Shown here in pieces: positions 54,017-62,827 of a DNA stretch of 64,000 nt; within the stretch, counting starts at the first letter, position 1, and each line of letters begins with the position of its first letter. The stretch comes from Thermoflexus hugenholtzii JAD2. GTDB lineage: Bacteria; Chloroflexota; Anaerolineae; Thermoflexales; Thermoflexaceae. A program made the position numbers and the translations under genes. The stretch is from assembly GCF_900187885.1 (NCBI RefSeq), contig NZ_FYEK01000027.1, positions 1 to 64,000 on the forward strand, read 5' to 3'. The notes under the pieces were generated by a model that did not search any database, was not told the DNA's origin, and saw only the letters and a list, made by a program, of their open reading frames with translations.

Positions 54017-54802
54017 ATGAGCTCCATCGTTACGGAACAGGGGATCGTTCACTATGAAGTCATCGGGCGAGGCCGGCCGGTGATCTTCCTGCACGGATGG
54101 CTGGGCTCCTGGGCTTATTGGATCGACACGATGAACGCCCTGTCCCGCCATTGCCGTTCTTACGCGCTGGATTTCTGGGGGTTCGGGGAGTCCGATCGCC
54201 AGCGCGCCAGCTTCACGGTCCCCAGCTTCATCGATCTGGTGACCCAGTTCATGGATCGACTGGGGATCGCCTCGGCCGCCCTGGTCGGCCACTCCATGGG
54301 TGGGACGGTCGCCCTGGGGGTCGCCCTGGCCCATCCGGAGCGGGTGACCCGGGTGGCGGTGGTGGGCTCCCCGATCACGGGGAGCTCCCTGAATTTCTTC
54401 CTGAAAATGGCCGGGCGGCCGTTCTGGGCCTTCCTGGCCTACACCTTCCCGGTGGCGGTGAAGGCGGGGACCTATCTGGCCTCGCCGACCATCACCCGGG
54501 CGTGGCGGACCTGGTATCGGATGTGGGAGCGGGATCTCTCCCGCACTTCATTGCGCTCGTTCTTCCAGAGCATCGGGAGCCTCCACCGTACGGACCTGCG
54601 GCCGCGGCTCCGGGAGCTGCGCGCGCCCGTCCTGGGGATCTATGGGGCCCGAGATAACATCGTCAACCCCGATCAAGCGTTCGTGCTGGCCCGGGAGGCC
54701 CCCCAGGCGTCGATCTTCTGGATGCCGGAGGCCGGCCACTTCCCCATGCTCGACGAGCCCGAACGCTTCCAGCAGGCCCTCGCGGATTTCCTGCTCGCAT
54801 AA
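54017..54802 (+). CDS. Alpha/beta hydrolase
   Basis: 261 residues. Oxyanion HGWLGSWAYW, nucleophile elbow GHSMGGTVALG (Ser), acid Asp in YGARDNIVNPDQ and His in AGHFPMLDEPE give a full triad. A lid-like insert with aromatic and hydrophobic helices (FFLKMAGRPFWAFLAYTFPVAV) suggests a lipophilic substrate. Starts one base after the GTPase stop. Confidence 0.88.
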   Translation: MSSIVTEQGIVHYEVIGRGRPVIFLHGWLGSWAYWIDTMNALSRHCRSYALDFWGFGESDRQRASFTVPSFIDLVTQFMDRLGIASAALVGHSMGGTVALGVALAHPERVTRVAVVGSPITGSSLNFFLKMAGRPFWAFLAYTFPVAVKAGTYLASPTITRAWRTWYRMWERDLSRTSLRSFFQSIGSLHRTDLRPRLRELRAPVLGIYGARDNIVNPDQAFVLAREAPQASIFWMPEAGHFPMLDEPERFQQALADFLLA

Positions 54803-54864
54803 ACCGAAGGATCCGTCTGGACAGGCAAGGACCCGGAATCCTCCCCTCAGACGGAGCATCGGTT
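54802..54864. other. Nested inverted repeat between hydrolase and hexapeptide gene
   Basis: AACCGA (54802-54807) and CCGTCTG (54813-54819) pair with CAGACGG (54848-54854) and TCGGTT (54859-54864), giving a two-part stem over a 28-base loop. No T-tract follows. May be a terminator, attenuator or mRNA processing site. Confidence 0.4.
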
Positions 54865-54895
54865 AGCGTGCAATGACAGAGGGAAGGGGGGACCG

Positions 54896-56212
54896 ATGAA
54901 CGGGAAGTTGCGGAAGGTGATCATCCGGGATCGACGGCTGATCCCACCCTTCAACGAGCCGGCGCGGGATCTTATGGTGCTGAACAAGCCCCTCTGGCTG
55001 CACCAGCGGGATCTCCTCGCGCCTTACTGCGACGAGGAGCTGGAGGTGGACTCCCTGGACGAGGTGCCGGACGATCGGGTGCCGACCCTGGTGTATCGGG
55101 ACAACCTCTTCTTCGATGAGCCCTTCCTGCGGACGTTCCTGGAGCGGGCGCGGCGTCTCAACAAGGCCTGCCGGGTGGCCTTCGCCCTCAACGACCCGGC
55201 CATCGTCCACCATGCCCTTCCCCTGCAGCGGGGCATCCGACGGGAGGGGGACGTCTATGTGGCCGATATGTGGTATTTCCCCTACGGGAAGGAATCCTAC
55301 GCTCGCCCGCTGGTGATCGAGACCCTGGCCCGGGAGATCGGCTACTACCGGGTGCCGCGTTACATGGCGCCCCGCCAGGGGGATCTCACCTTCTGGGTGC
55401 CCTTGCGCGCCTTTCTTTCCATTGAGCACTGGGTCCATGTCTTCATGGCCAACTCCCCCTTCGGGATCTTCGCCGAGGGGGCCCGGATGGAGGACCGCAT
55501 CCAGCGCCTGGACGTGAAGTTGCGCATCCTCTGGCGGGCCATGCTGGAGCGCCGTCAGGTCCTCTCCTCCTCCGCGCTGGTGCGCATCGGCCGCAACGTT
55601 CAGATCGACCCCACGGCGGTCCTCCAGGGGCCGACGATCATCGGGGACAACGTGACCATCGGGGCGGGAGCGGTGGTGGCCAACAGCATCATCGGCAACA
55701 ACGTCAACATCGGCCAGGGGGTTCAGGTGCTGCTGAGCGTGGTGGGAGACGGCTGCTTCCTCCCCTTCCGGGCGGCTCTTTTCATGACCACGATGATGGA
55801 ACACTCCATGGTGGCCCAGAACACCTGCCTGCAGCTGTGCGTGGTGGGGCGCGACACGTTCATCGGGGCAGGGACGACCTTCACGGACTTCAACCTGCTC
55901 CCCAAGCCGATCCGCACTCACTTCCGTGGCGAGCTGGTGGAGGCCGGCATGCCGGTGCTGGGGGGCTGCGTGGGCCACCACTGCCGTCTGGGCTCCGGGC
56001 TGGTGATCTACCCCGCCCGCATGATCGAGTCCGACGTGGTCCTCTTCGCCACCTCCGATCATCACGTGATCACCAGGAACGTGTATTACGAGGACAGCGA
56101 TCACCTGCGCATCCCAGGCGGGGCCGCCCTGTATCCGCGTTTGTATCCGCGGGAGGAAGAGGTCGGCCAGCCGGAGGCGGCCCCGGCTCTGGAGCGAGGG
56201 AACGCCCCTTAA
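54896..56212 (+). CDS. Left-handed beta-helix (hexapeptide repeat) protein, nucleotidyltransferase-like
   Basis: 438 residues. N-terminal ~220 residues (mixed, with KPLWLHQRDLLAPYCDEEL) lack a recognisable signature. From ~225 hexapeptide repeats form a beta-helix: VRIGRNVQIDPTAVLQGPTIIGDNVTIGAGAVVANSIIGNNVNIGQ..., continuing to GGCVGHHCRLGSGLVIYPARMI. Resembles UDP-GlcNAc pyrophosphorylase/acyltransferase-like proteins, but the GlmU/GalU sugar-nucleotide motif is missing. Immediately upstream of the acyl-ACP reductase-like gene, which suggests a joint pathway. Confidence 0.75.
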   Translation: MNGKLRKVIIRDRRLIPPFNEPARDLMVLNKPLWLHQRDLLAPYCDEELEVDSLDEVPDDRVPTLVYRDNLFFDEPFLRTFLERARRLNKACRVAFALNDPAIVHHALPLQRGIRREGDVYVADMWYFPYGKESYARPLVIETLAREIGYYRVPRYMAPRQGDLTFWVPLRAFLSIEHWVHVFMANSPFGIFAEGARMEDRIQRLDVKLRILWRAMLERRQVLSSSALVRIGRNVQIDPTAVLQGPTIIGDNVTIGAGAVVANSIIGNNVNIGQGVQVLLSVVGDGCFLPFRAALFMTTMMEHSMVAQNTCLQLCVVGRDTFIGAGTTFTDFNLLPKPIRTHFRGELVEAGMPVLGGCVGHHCRLGSGLVIYPARMIESDVVLFATSDHHVITRNVYYEDSDHLRIPGGAALYPRLYPREEEVGQPEAAPALERGNAP

Positions 56213-56246
56213 GCGGCATCGGCGCGTGGGACCGGCGAGGTGGAGG

Positions 56247-57404
56247 ATGGGAACCTTCGCCTTCATGATCCATCCGATCGATCCCAAGCGGGACGTGCAG
56301 CGGAAGTTCCCGCTGCTGGGCCGGCTGCTGCCCGAGCCGGCCATCCACTTCTTCTCCGCCTACTTCCCCCCGGTGTATCTCTCCCGCGTCACCGGGATCC
56401 GCTCCCGGGCCACCGGGAGGACGGTGGAGGGTTGGCTGCTGGCGTGCCCGCTTACCCCGCAGCGGATGCTCTCCCTGCCGCTGGAGCGGGCCTATCGCAA
56501 GATCATCGAGACGGGGCGTCTGGCGGAGCGGCTCGGCGCCCACATCCTCGGGCTGGGGGCTTTCACCGCGGTGATCGGGGACGCCGGGGTCACGGTGGCC
56601 AAAGGCCTGCGCATCCCGGTGACGACAGGGAACAGCTACACCGTGGCGGTGGCTCTGCAAGCCTTACGGGAGGCCGCGGAGCGGATGGGGATCCCTCTTC
56701 CCGAGGCCACGGCAGCGGTGGTGGGCGCGGCCGGGGCTATCGGTCGGGTGGCCGCCCGGCTGCTGGCCCGAGAGGTGCCCCGGGTGATCCTGGCCGGACG
56801 CCGGGCGGAGCGGCTGGAGGCCCTCCGACCCCTCGTCGAGGCGGAGGGCGCGCGGGCCCAGGTGGCCGAAGGGCTGGAAGCTCTTCGGGAGGCCGACCTG
56901 GTCCTGGTGGTGAGCAGCTCCCCCGTCGCCATCATCAGACCGGAGCACCTGAAGCCCGGCGCGGTGGTTTGCGATGTCGCCCAGCCCCGCAACGTCTCCC
57001 CCCTCGTGGCCGCCCGGCGGGACGACGTCCTGGTCATCGATGGGGGGATCGTAGAGGTCCCAGGGGAGGTGGATTTCGGCTTCGATTTCGGGCTCCCCCC
57101 GCGCATGGCGTATGCGTGTATGGCGGAAACCATCACGCTGGCGCTGGAGGGCCGGTATGAGCCTTACAGCCTGGGCCGCCGCCTCTCTATCGAGCGGGTG
57201 GAGGAGATCGCCCGCCTGGCGGAACGCCACGGCTTCCGCCTGGCCGGCCTCATGTCCTTCGGACGCCCGCTGACCGAGGAAGCGATCGCCCGGATCCGCG
57301 CGAACGCCCGCCGGGAGTTCGCCGTGGCCCGCGGATATCCCGCCGCTCCGCCAGATCATGCCGTTGCGCGATTAGAAAAGCCCGAGATCTCATCCGGGAG
57401 ATAG
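56247..57404 (+). CDS. Long-chain acyl-[ACP] reductase-like protein (AAR family)
   Basis: 385 residues closely resembling cyanobacterial acyl-ACP reductase, which makes fatty aldehydes: GLGAFTAVI matches its GLGGFTSII, TTGNSYTVAVALQAL its TTGNTHTAYV, Rossmann AVVGAAGAIGRVAARLL its AVVGATGDIG, and YACMAETITLALEG its CFAEAMLLEFEG. The Cys of that last motif (Cys291) corresponds to the catalytic thioester Cys. No aldehyde-deformylating oxygenase lies beside it. ATG 56247 is the chosen start; ATG 56265 is also possible. Confidence 0.82.
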   Translation: MGTFAFMIHPIDPKRDVQRKFPLLGRLLPEPAIHFFSAYFPPVYLSRVTGIRSRATGRTVEGWLLACPLTPQRMLSLPLERAYRKIIETGRLAERLGAHILGLGAFTAVIGDAGVTVAKGLRIPVTTGNSYTVAVALQALREAAERMGIPLPEATAAVVGAAGAIGRVAARLLAREVPRVILAGRRAERLEALRPLVEAEGARAQVAEGLEALREADLVLVVSSSPVAIIRPEHLKPGAVVCDVAQPRNVSPLVAARRDDVLVIDGGIVEVPGEVDFGFDFGLPPRMAYACMAETITLALEGRYEPYSLGRRLSIERVEEIARLAERHGFRLAGLMSFGRPLTEEAIARIRANARREFAVARGYPAAPPDHAVARLEKPEISSGR

Positions 57405-57536
57405 ATTGTTCGTGAAGATCATCCACGATCTCGAGACGGATACTTTCTGTAGGCGTGCTGGGACCATCCTCGCGGATCGCCGCCTGCCATCGGTTCAGCC
57501 GCGAGGGGATGGCTGCCTGGCTCCGGATCTCCGCGC

Positions 57537-60500
57537 TCATCCCCATAGATGGAGCAATAAATCCTGAAGCGTTGGAGGCTCCTGCACGCGGGCCCGATCC
57601 AGATGGCGGCGGCCTTCGGGGGAGCGGGTGTAGATCAGCTCGGCTTCGCCCACGTAACGCCGCCAGGCCCGGGCGAAGGCCTCGGCGTCCGGACGTCGGA
57701 TCCCCAGGGCCTGGGGCACCGGATGGTAGGCCGGTCGGCGCAGCATCGGCGGGATCAGGGCCCGCAGCGCCTGCCAGAGGCCGGCGCGAAGCAGGTCCGG
57801 CAGGCGTTCGTCCTGGCGCAGGATGAGATAGCGCGGATTCCGGATGGGTTGAAAGAGCTCCCGGTAAGCCTGTATGAAGGCCTCCGCATCTTGCGGAGGG
57901 ACTCCTTCCAGCTGAACGCGATAAGCCCCGTCTGGAGTGGCGATCACCCGAAGGCTGTCCGGGGAGAGGGCCGGGCTCGCCTGTCCGGTTTCCCGCAACG
58001 CCTCCGCCAGTGCCCGGCCCACATCGAGAAGGATGGCGTCCGGCGGGACCTCGATGAGCAGGACACGCAACGCCCGGGCGAGGGTCTTGCGCTCTCGGAC
58101 CAGGGTGATGAGGAAACCGGCCGCCATGCTGCCCGAGGCGAGAAGAAGGCATGCGGCCAGGGACAAATCCACGGGGAGCCCTGCGAAGATCTCCCAGAAG
58201 ATCAGCCAGCCTAAGGGGAGAGCGCCGGCCAGGGCCCAGCGGAGGCTCCGCCATACCGCCGTGGCGCTCTCCCGTAGCGTGTAGACGGAGCGAAGGCGGA
58301 GGTCCTGAGGCCGAATCCGGTAGATCGGGATTTCGAAATCCATATAAGGCCGGCCGATCCCCCATGCCGCCCACGTTTCCTCTCGCCGGGCGGCGGCCTC
58401 CCGCATGATGTCGTTGAAGGCTGCGTAAGGGATGTGCTTCCAGCTCTCATCCTCCAGGGCGAGCAGCAGGCCCAGCAGGGGCTCTACATGAAATACTCCG
58501 CGGACGATCTGCCCGCGCAGGTCCTCGGCGCTGTTCGGGGGGAGGCCTCGCGTCAGCAAGGTGGGAGCGAGCCGCATGGCGTAGCGGGCGGGGCTGGCGG
58601 GGATGGCCACGCCCCACAGGTGATCGTGACGGCGCAGGAACCGCCGTAGATCCAGGTCTCCCCACTCGAAGTCCGGTGCGACGCAGACCACATCCCAGTT
58701 GTGGGCCACCTTGTGCGGCCACTCGGGGTCCAGGCGCAGGGAGCGCCCGCGCAGCTGCTGAACGGCGGTGCTGGTGGTCACGCCGGTCAGATCGATCAAT
58801 GTGTTCAGCGAGAGGGCGTCCCACCCTTCGCCGAAGATCTTCCGGGTGCCAATGAGCAGGCGGATCCGCCCCTGTTCCATCATCTGGGTGACCAGAGGGA
58901 CATACACCCGTGGCCCCCAGCCGGATCCTTTCCCACGCACTTCGTAATAGCCCGGACGTCGGTGCAGGGTCAGCTCGATCTGCATCCCGCGCCGCTGGCG
59001 GAACTCCTCCCAGAAGGCCTGGAAGATGGGCTGAAAGCCCTCGGGGATCCACAGGGAGCGGCCGGTCACGAAGATGGGGCGCAGGTCGATCAGCTCCGGA
59101 TCTTGGATCAGCCGGCGGAAGACGCGTCGCCCGCTGCCCAGATCGGCATCGGATAGACCGGGCTCCTGCCGGAGCCGGCGGAGGCCGCTGGTGCTCTGTT
59201 CGAAATCCACCACGAGGACCGCGCGGAGCCGTTCGCCCAGGCTTCGCTTCTCGGCCCGCAGGATCTCCCGCGCGGCCTCGATCTTGCTGTCAGAGAAGGC
59301 CAGGATGAGGTCCATCGGCGAGCGGCCGGGGCGCAGGCCCTTCGGGGTAAGGGTGTAGCCCAAGGGACGCAGGCGGCGGCGGAGCTCCAGGAAGCGATGG
59401 CGATCGTTTGGATCCGGACTGGGGAGGAGGACGCGCAGGGCGTAGTGCTCCAGCAGGATCAGGCGATCCTCCCGGGTGGGCCTGCGGCGCGCCTCCGGCG
59501 GGAGGGGATACTCCAGGGGCAGCTCCCCCAGGTCCCGCAGCCAGCGCAACCCGGCGATCACCAGCGGTGCATCTTCGTCGGCCAGCTCGGGCCAGCCGGC
59601 CCGCTCGCGCTCCGGGGCGCCCGCGCCCTCCTCGGGGGTTGGGAAGAGCAAGCCCTTCAGCCAGCTCCGAAAGCCCGGAGCGGTCAACACCTCCTCCAGG
59701 ACCGCCCGAAGCAGCTGATCCTGTTCCCGAAGGAAGGCGCGTTCCTGGGGGGTAGGCTCGGTGAACCAGGCCAGCTCCCGGTAGGGCGCCAGGTTTCCCT
59801 CTTTGACTACGGCGGGGGTGGGGACCTCGAAATCCACATCCCCCAGAAGGGTGGTGTAGTTCTCGTAGGCGAAATCATCCTCCGGGCTGGGGAGGGTGGC
59901 CGTCAGCCCGATGATCCGGGGCTGGTCCAGGCGGCGGATTAGATAGCGGAGCACCACCGCCCAGTAATCCAACAGATGGTGGCATTCGTCCAGGACAACG
60001 GTCCCGATCCCGTCCGCGACCAAGTCTTCGATCTGGCGCAGGGCGTTGGGGTGGAGGAAACGGGCCACGGTTTCCGGATCCTCCCGGAGCAGGCGACGCT
60101 TCAGGCGGGGATAGCGGCGGCGGATTTCCTCCCAGTAGGCCTCAGGGTTCCCGGTGCGCAGCGTGTCCAGGTAACGCTCGGCGGCCTCGGGATCGGGCAC
60201 CAGGCCCCGGGCCACCAGGTCCTCCGCCCACGCCAGCCGGGAGGCGGATTCCACGAAGGACCGTTCGGGGTCCTGAACGGCCAGCCGCTGATAGGTGAAG
60301 ATGCGCAGGGGGGCTTTCCTCTCCGGGGTGAGGGCGGCCCACTCCTCGAGGCGAGTGTCTTCGGGGAGGAACATCCGGAGCCGCTCATACCATTGCATCT
60401 CGATGGTGACGGTGGGGGCCAGGATGAGGGCCGGTCTCCGGAAGCGGCCGACGAGCTCCAGGCCGATGATGGTCTTCCCAGAGCCGGGCGGGGCGACGAT

Positions 60501-60617
60501 GTGATACCGCCGGTCATCGCGCGGCGTGTCAATGACCGCCTGGATCTGATTCAGGATCATGCGCTGATATTTGCGGAAGGGATGGCGGAATCGAAACCGC
60601 TCCCATTGAGGATCCAT
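57537..60617 (-). CDS. SF2 helicase with two C-terminal transmembrane helices
   Basis: 1026 residues. RecA-like helicase domains: Walker A APPGSGKT (Lys48), DECHH box (Asp210), motif III LTATLP (~245), a large insert rich in charged helices, motif V region GTRKIFGEGWDA and motif VI QQLRGRSLRLDP. At ~795-840 two hydrophobic helices follow (LPLGWLIFWEIFAGLPVDLSLAACLLLASGSM), then an unassigned ~180-residue C-terminal domain. Helicases are rarely membrane proteins. ATG 60617 is preferred to the GTG at 60647, with a GAGGATG ahead. It lies 80 bases downstream of the PBP gene, same strand. Confidence 0.88.
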   Translation of the reverse strand: MDPQWERFRFRHPFRKYQRMILNQIQAVIDTPRDDRRYHIVAPPGSGKTIIGLELVGRFRRPALILAPTVTIEMQWYERLRMFLPEDTRLEEWAALTPERKAPLRIFTYQRLAVQDPERSFVESASRLAWAEDLVARGLVPDPEAAERYLDTLRTGNPEAYWEEIRRRYPRLKRRLLREDPETVARFLHPNALRQIEDLVADGIGTVVLDECHHLLDYWAVVLRYLIRRLDQPRIIGLTATLPSPEDDFAYENYTTLLGDVDFEVPTPAVVKEGNLAPYRELAWFTEPTPQERAFLREQDQLLRAVLEEVLTAPGFRSWLKGLLFPTPEEGAGAPERERAGWPELADEDAPLVIAGLRWLRDLGELPLEYPLPPEARRRPTREDRLILLEHYALRVLLPSPDPNDRHRFLELRRRLRPLGYTLTPKGLRPGRSPMDLILAFSDSKIEAAREILRAEKRSLGERLRAVLVVDFEQSTSGLRRLRQEPGLSDADLGSGRRVFRRLIQDPELIDLRPIFVTGRSLWIPEGFQPIFQAFWEEFRQRRGMQIELTLHRRPGYYEVRGKGSGWGPRVYVPLVTQMMEQGRIRLLIGTRKIFGEGWDALSLNTLIDLTGVTTSTAVQQLRGRSLRLDPEWPHKVAHNWDVVCVAPDFEWGDLDLRRFLRRHDHLWGVAIPASPARYAMRLAPTLLTRGLPPNSAEDLRGQIVRGVFHVEPLLGLLLALEDESWKHIPYAAFNDIMREAAARREETWAAWGIGRPYMDFEIPIYRIRPQDLRLRSVYTLRESATAVWRSLRWALAGALPLGWLIFWEIFAGLPVDLSLAACLLLASGSMAAGFLITLVRERKTLARALRVLLIEVPPDAILLDVGRALAEALRETGQASPALSPDSLRVIATPDGAYRVQLEGVPPQDAEAFIQAYRELFQPIRNPRYLILRQDERLPDLLRAGLWQALRALIPPMLRRPAYHPVPQALGIRRPDAEAFARAWRRYVGEAELIYTRSPEGRRHLDRARVQEPPTLQDLLLHLWG

Positions 60618-60697
60618 GGCCGCTGCATCCTCGCGAACGATGAGCACTTGGGTTCAAGCTCAGGGCGTTCGACTTTCGAGCATCCTGCTCCTCATCC

Positions 60698-62827
60698 TCA
60701 CCGATCCTCCTGCGGAGGTGGGGTGGGCAGGGGGGTGAGGGGGAGGCCGTAGGCGGCCTCCAGGATCTGACGGGCGATGGGGGCGGCGACGGCGGAGCCC
60801 TGGCCACCGTGTTCCACGATCACCACCACCACCCGCTCCGGCCGATCCGCGGGGGCGTAGCACGCGAACCACGCGTGCGGTGGGCGCCCGGGGACTGTCT
60901 CCGCGGTCCCCGTCTTGCCTGCCACCGCAAAGGGCATCCCTCGGAAGATCCAAGTCGCCGTCCCCCGGGGATGGGCCGTCACGCCCACCAGACCTTCTCG
61001 GATGACCGCCAGGGTCTCCTCGGAAACGGGGAGACGCCCCTGGACCTCCGGCGGGAAGGTCTCCTCCGGGATCCCGGGAGCGGGGCCGATGCGTTGCACC
61101 AGCCGGGGCCGGTAGAGGATCCCCCCGTTGGCCACCGCCGCCAGCATCCGGGCGATCTGCAAGGGGGTCACCAGGAGATCGCTCTGCCCGATAGCCATGT
61201 TCACCGCGTCCCCCACGGACCAGGGCCGCCCCCCTTGCTGCGCCCGCCACGCCGCGTCCGGCACCAGCCCCGCCTCCTCCGGCACCCCCTGGATCCCGGT
61301 GAGGACCCCCAGCCCGAAGGCCCGGGCCATCCGCGGAAGGAGGTCCGGGTCCTGCTGATGGAGGGCGAACCCGAGCTGATAGAAGGCCACGTTGCAGGAG
61401 ACAATGAGGGCGGTGGGAAGATCCACCACGCCGTGACCGGTCCGCAGCCAGCACCATTTCCGGTAGCCTGGCCCCAGCCCGTCCCAGTAGCCCGGATCCT
61501 GAAAGGTGCTGCGGGCGGTGAACCCGTGGGTCAGGGCGGCGGCCATCACCACGATCTTGAAGATCGAGCCCGGCGGATACAGGCCCTGGGTGGCCCGGTT
61601 CAGGAAAGCCCCCGGTGGGGGCGGTGGCGGGTTCGGCCCGATCAGGGCGTTGGGATCAAAGGCCGGCCGGCTGACCATGGCCAGGATGTCCCCGTTGCGC
61701 GGATCCATCACCACCACCGCTCCCGTCCGATCCCCGAAGATCTCCTCCACCCGAGCCTGGAGCTCCCGATCCAGAGTGGTGGTGATGGGACGGCCCGGCG
61801 TGAAAGGCCGCTCGGCGAGCAACCGCGAGGGACCGTCCTCCGGGCGGGGGGGCTGGATCCACAGGCGGCCGCCGTGGGTCCCGGCCAGGTAAGGCTCCCC
61901 CCACGCCTCTAAGCCCATCCGCCCCACCCACTCGTCGCCCCGATAGCCCCGGCGCCGCCACGCGTCCAATTCCTCGGCCGGGATCTTGCCCACAATCCCC
62001 ACCGTTTGCGCGGCCACGCCGGCGTAGATCCGCCCGCTGCGGGAGCGCAGGACCACGCCGGGGGTGGCCTCCAGGTCGGTGAGGAATGGCGCCACCCGAT
62101 CGGCGGGGAGGGCGAGGATCGGCATATACCAGTCCGGCCGCCCGCCGGCGTAACGCGCCCGGATGGTCTCCGGAGGGAGCCCGGTGGCCTGGGTCAGGCG
62201 CGCGAGCAGTTGCCCTTCGTCGGCGATCTGCCCCGGCACCACGCCGATCTCCACCCATTCCCCCTGGACGGCCAGGCCACGTCCTTCGCGGTCGTAGAGG
62301 TTGGCCCGCTCGGGGATCACGTATTCCACCTGCAGCCGTTCGCCCTCCTGAAGCTCCGGCCAGAGGAGGGCATCCCGCCAGACCACCCGCCAGTCGCCGG
62401 TGGTCCAGCGCAGCTCCAGCGTGCCCTCCGCCTCGCGCTCCCCGAACAGGGCGGTCTTCCAACGGATGCGGTAGCGGGCCCGGGCAGTCTCCCCTTCCTC
62501 GATCAGACTCAGGGGCTGGATCTCGATAGCCTGCACCCCGGCGGCGTTGAGGGTCTCCCGCCAGCGTGCCCGGAGGTCCTCCCGGGGCATGGCGGCCTGG
62601 GAGGCGGGGGTGAGCAGCGCCCAGAGGTCATCGATCGCTTCCCGCGTAAGAGCCTCCAGGGCCGCCGTCGCCGTCCCGGCCGGAGAAGGCCGGGGCGTGG
62701 GGGTGGGCGGCGCCGGGGTGGGCGTGGGAGGGGGAGGCGAAAGAACCCGGCACGCGCTCAGCCACCCTCCCGCCGCGGCCGGAAGCGCCCGCAACAGGAA
62801 GGACCGACGGGTCCATCCCTTCCTCAT
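60698..62827 (-). CDS. Class B penicillin-binding protein with MecA-N-like domain, Tat-type lipoprotein
   Basis: 709 residues. N terminus WTRRSFLLRALPAAAGGWLSAC combines a twin-arginine S/T-R-R-x-F-L motif with a lipobox ending at Cys26, then a Pro-Thr linker. Residues ~65-175 match the NTF2-like MecA_N domain, followed by a dimerisation domain and the transpeptidase with SIFK (Ser421), SCN (VSCNVAFYQ) and KTG (Lys638). So it is of the PBP2a/PBP3 type, exported and lipid-anchored. AAGGAGG precedes ATG 62827, which overlaps the recombinase stop. Confidence 0.9.
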   Translation of the reverse strand: MRKGWTRRSFLLRALPAAAGGWLSACRVLSPPPPTPTPAPPTPTPRPSPAGTATAALEALTREAIDDLWALLTPASQAAMPREDLRARWRETLNAAGVQAIEIQPLSLIEEGETARARYRIRWKTALFGEREAEGTLELRWTTGDWRVVWRDALLWPELQEGERLQVEYVIPERANLYDREGRGLAVQGEWVEIGVVPGQIADEGQLLARLTQATGLPPETIRARYAGGRPDWYMPILALPADRVAPFLTDLEATPGVVLRSRSGRIYAGVAAQTVGIVGKIPAEELDAWRRRGYRGDEWVGRMGLEAWGEPYLAGTHGGRLWIQPPRPEDGPSRLLAERPFTPGRPITTTLDRELQARVEEIFGDRTGAVVVMDPRNGDILAMVSRPAFDPNALIGPNPPPPPPGAFLNRATQGLYPPGSIFKIVVMAAALTHGFTARSTFQDPGYWDGLGPGYRKWCWLRTGHGVVDLPTALIVSCNVAFYQLGFALHQQDPDLLPRMARAFGLGVLTGIQGVPEEAGLVPDAAWRAQQGGRPWSVGDAVNMAIGQSDLLVTPLQIARMLAAVANGGILYRPRLVQRIGPAPGIPEETFPPEVQGRLPVSEETLAVIREGLVGVTAHPRGTATWIFRGMPFAVAGKTGTAETVPGRPPHAWFACYAPADRPERVVVVIVEHGGQGSAVAAPIARQILEAAYGLPLTPLPTPPPQEDR

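Noticed and set aside
57440-57515. Possible further copy of the dispersed element (TGTAGGCGTGCT, GGTTCAGCCGCGAG)
   Set aside because: Only short words match and the order and spacing of the 127-bp element are not kept.
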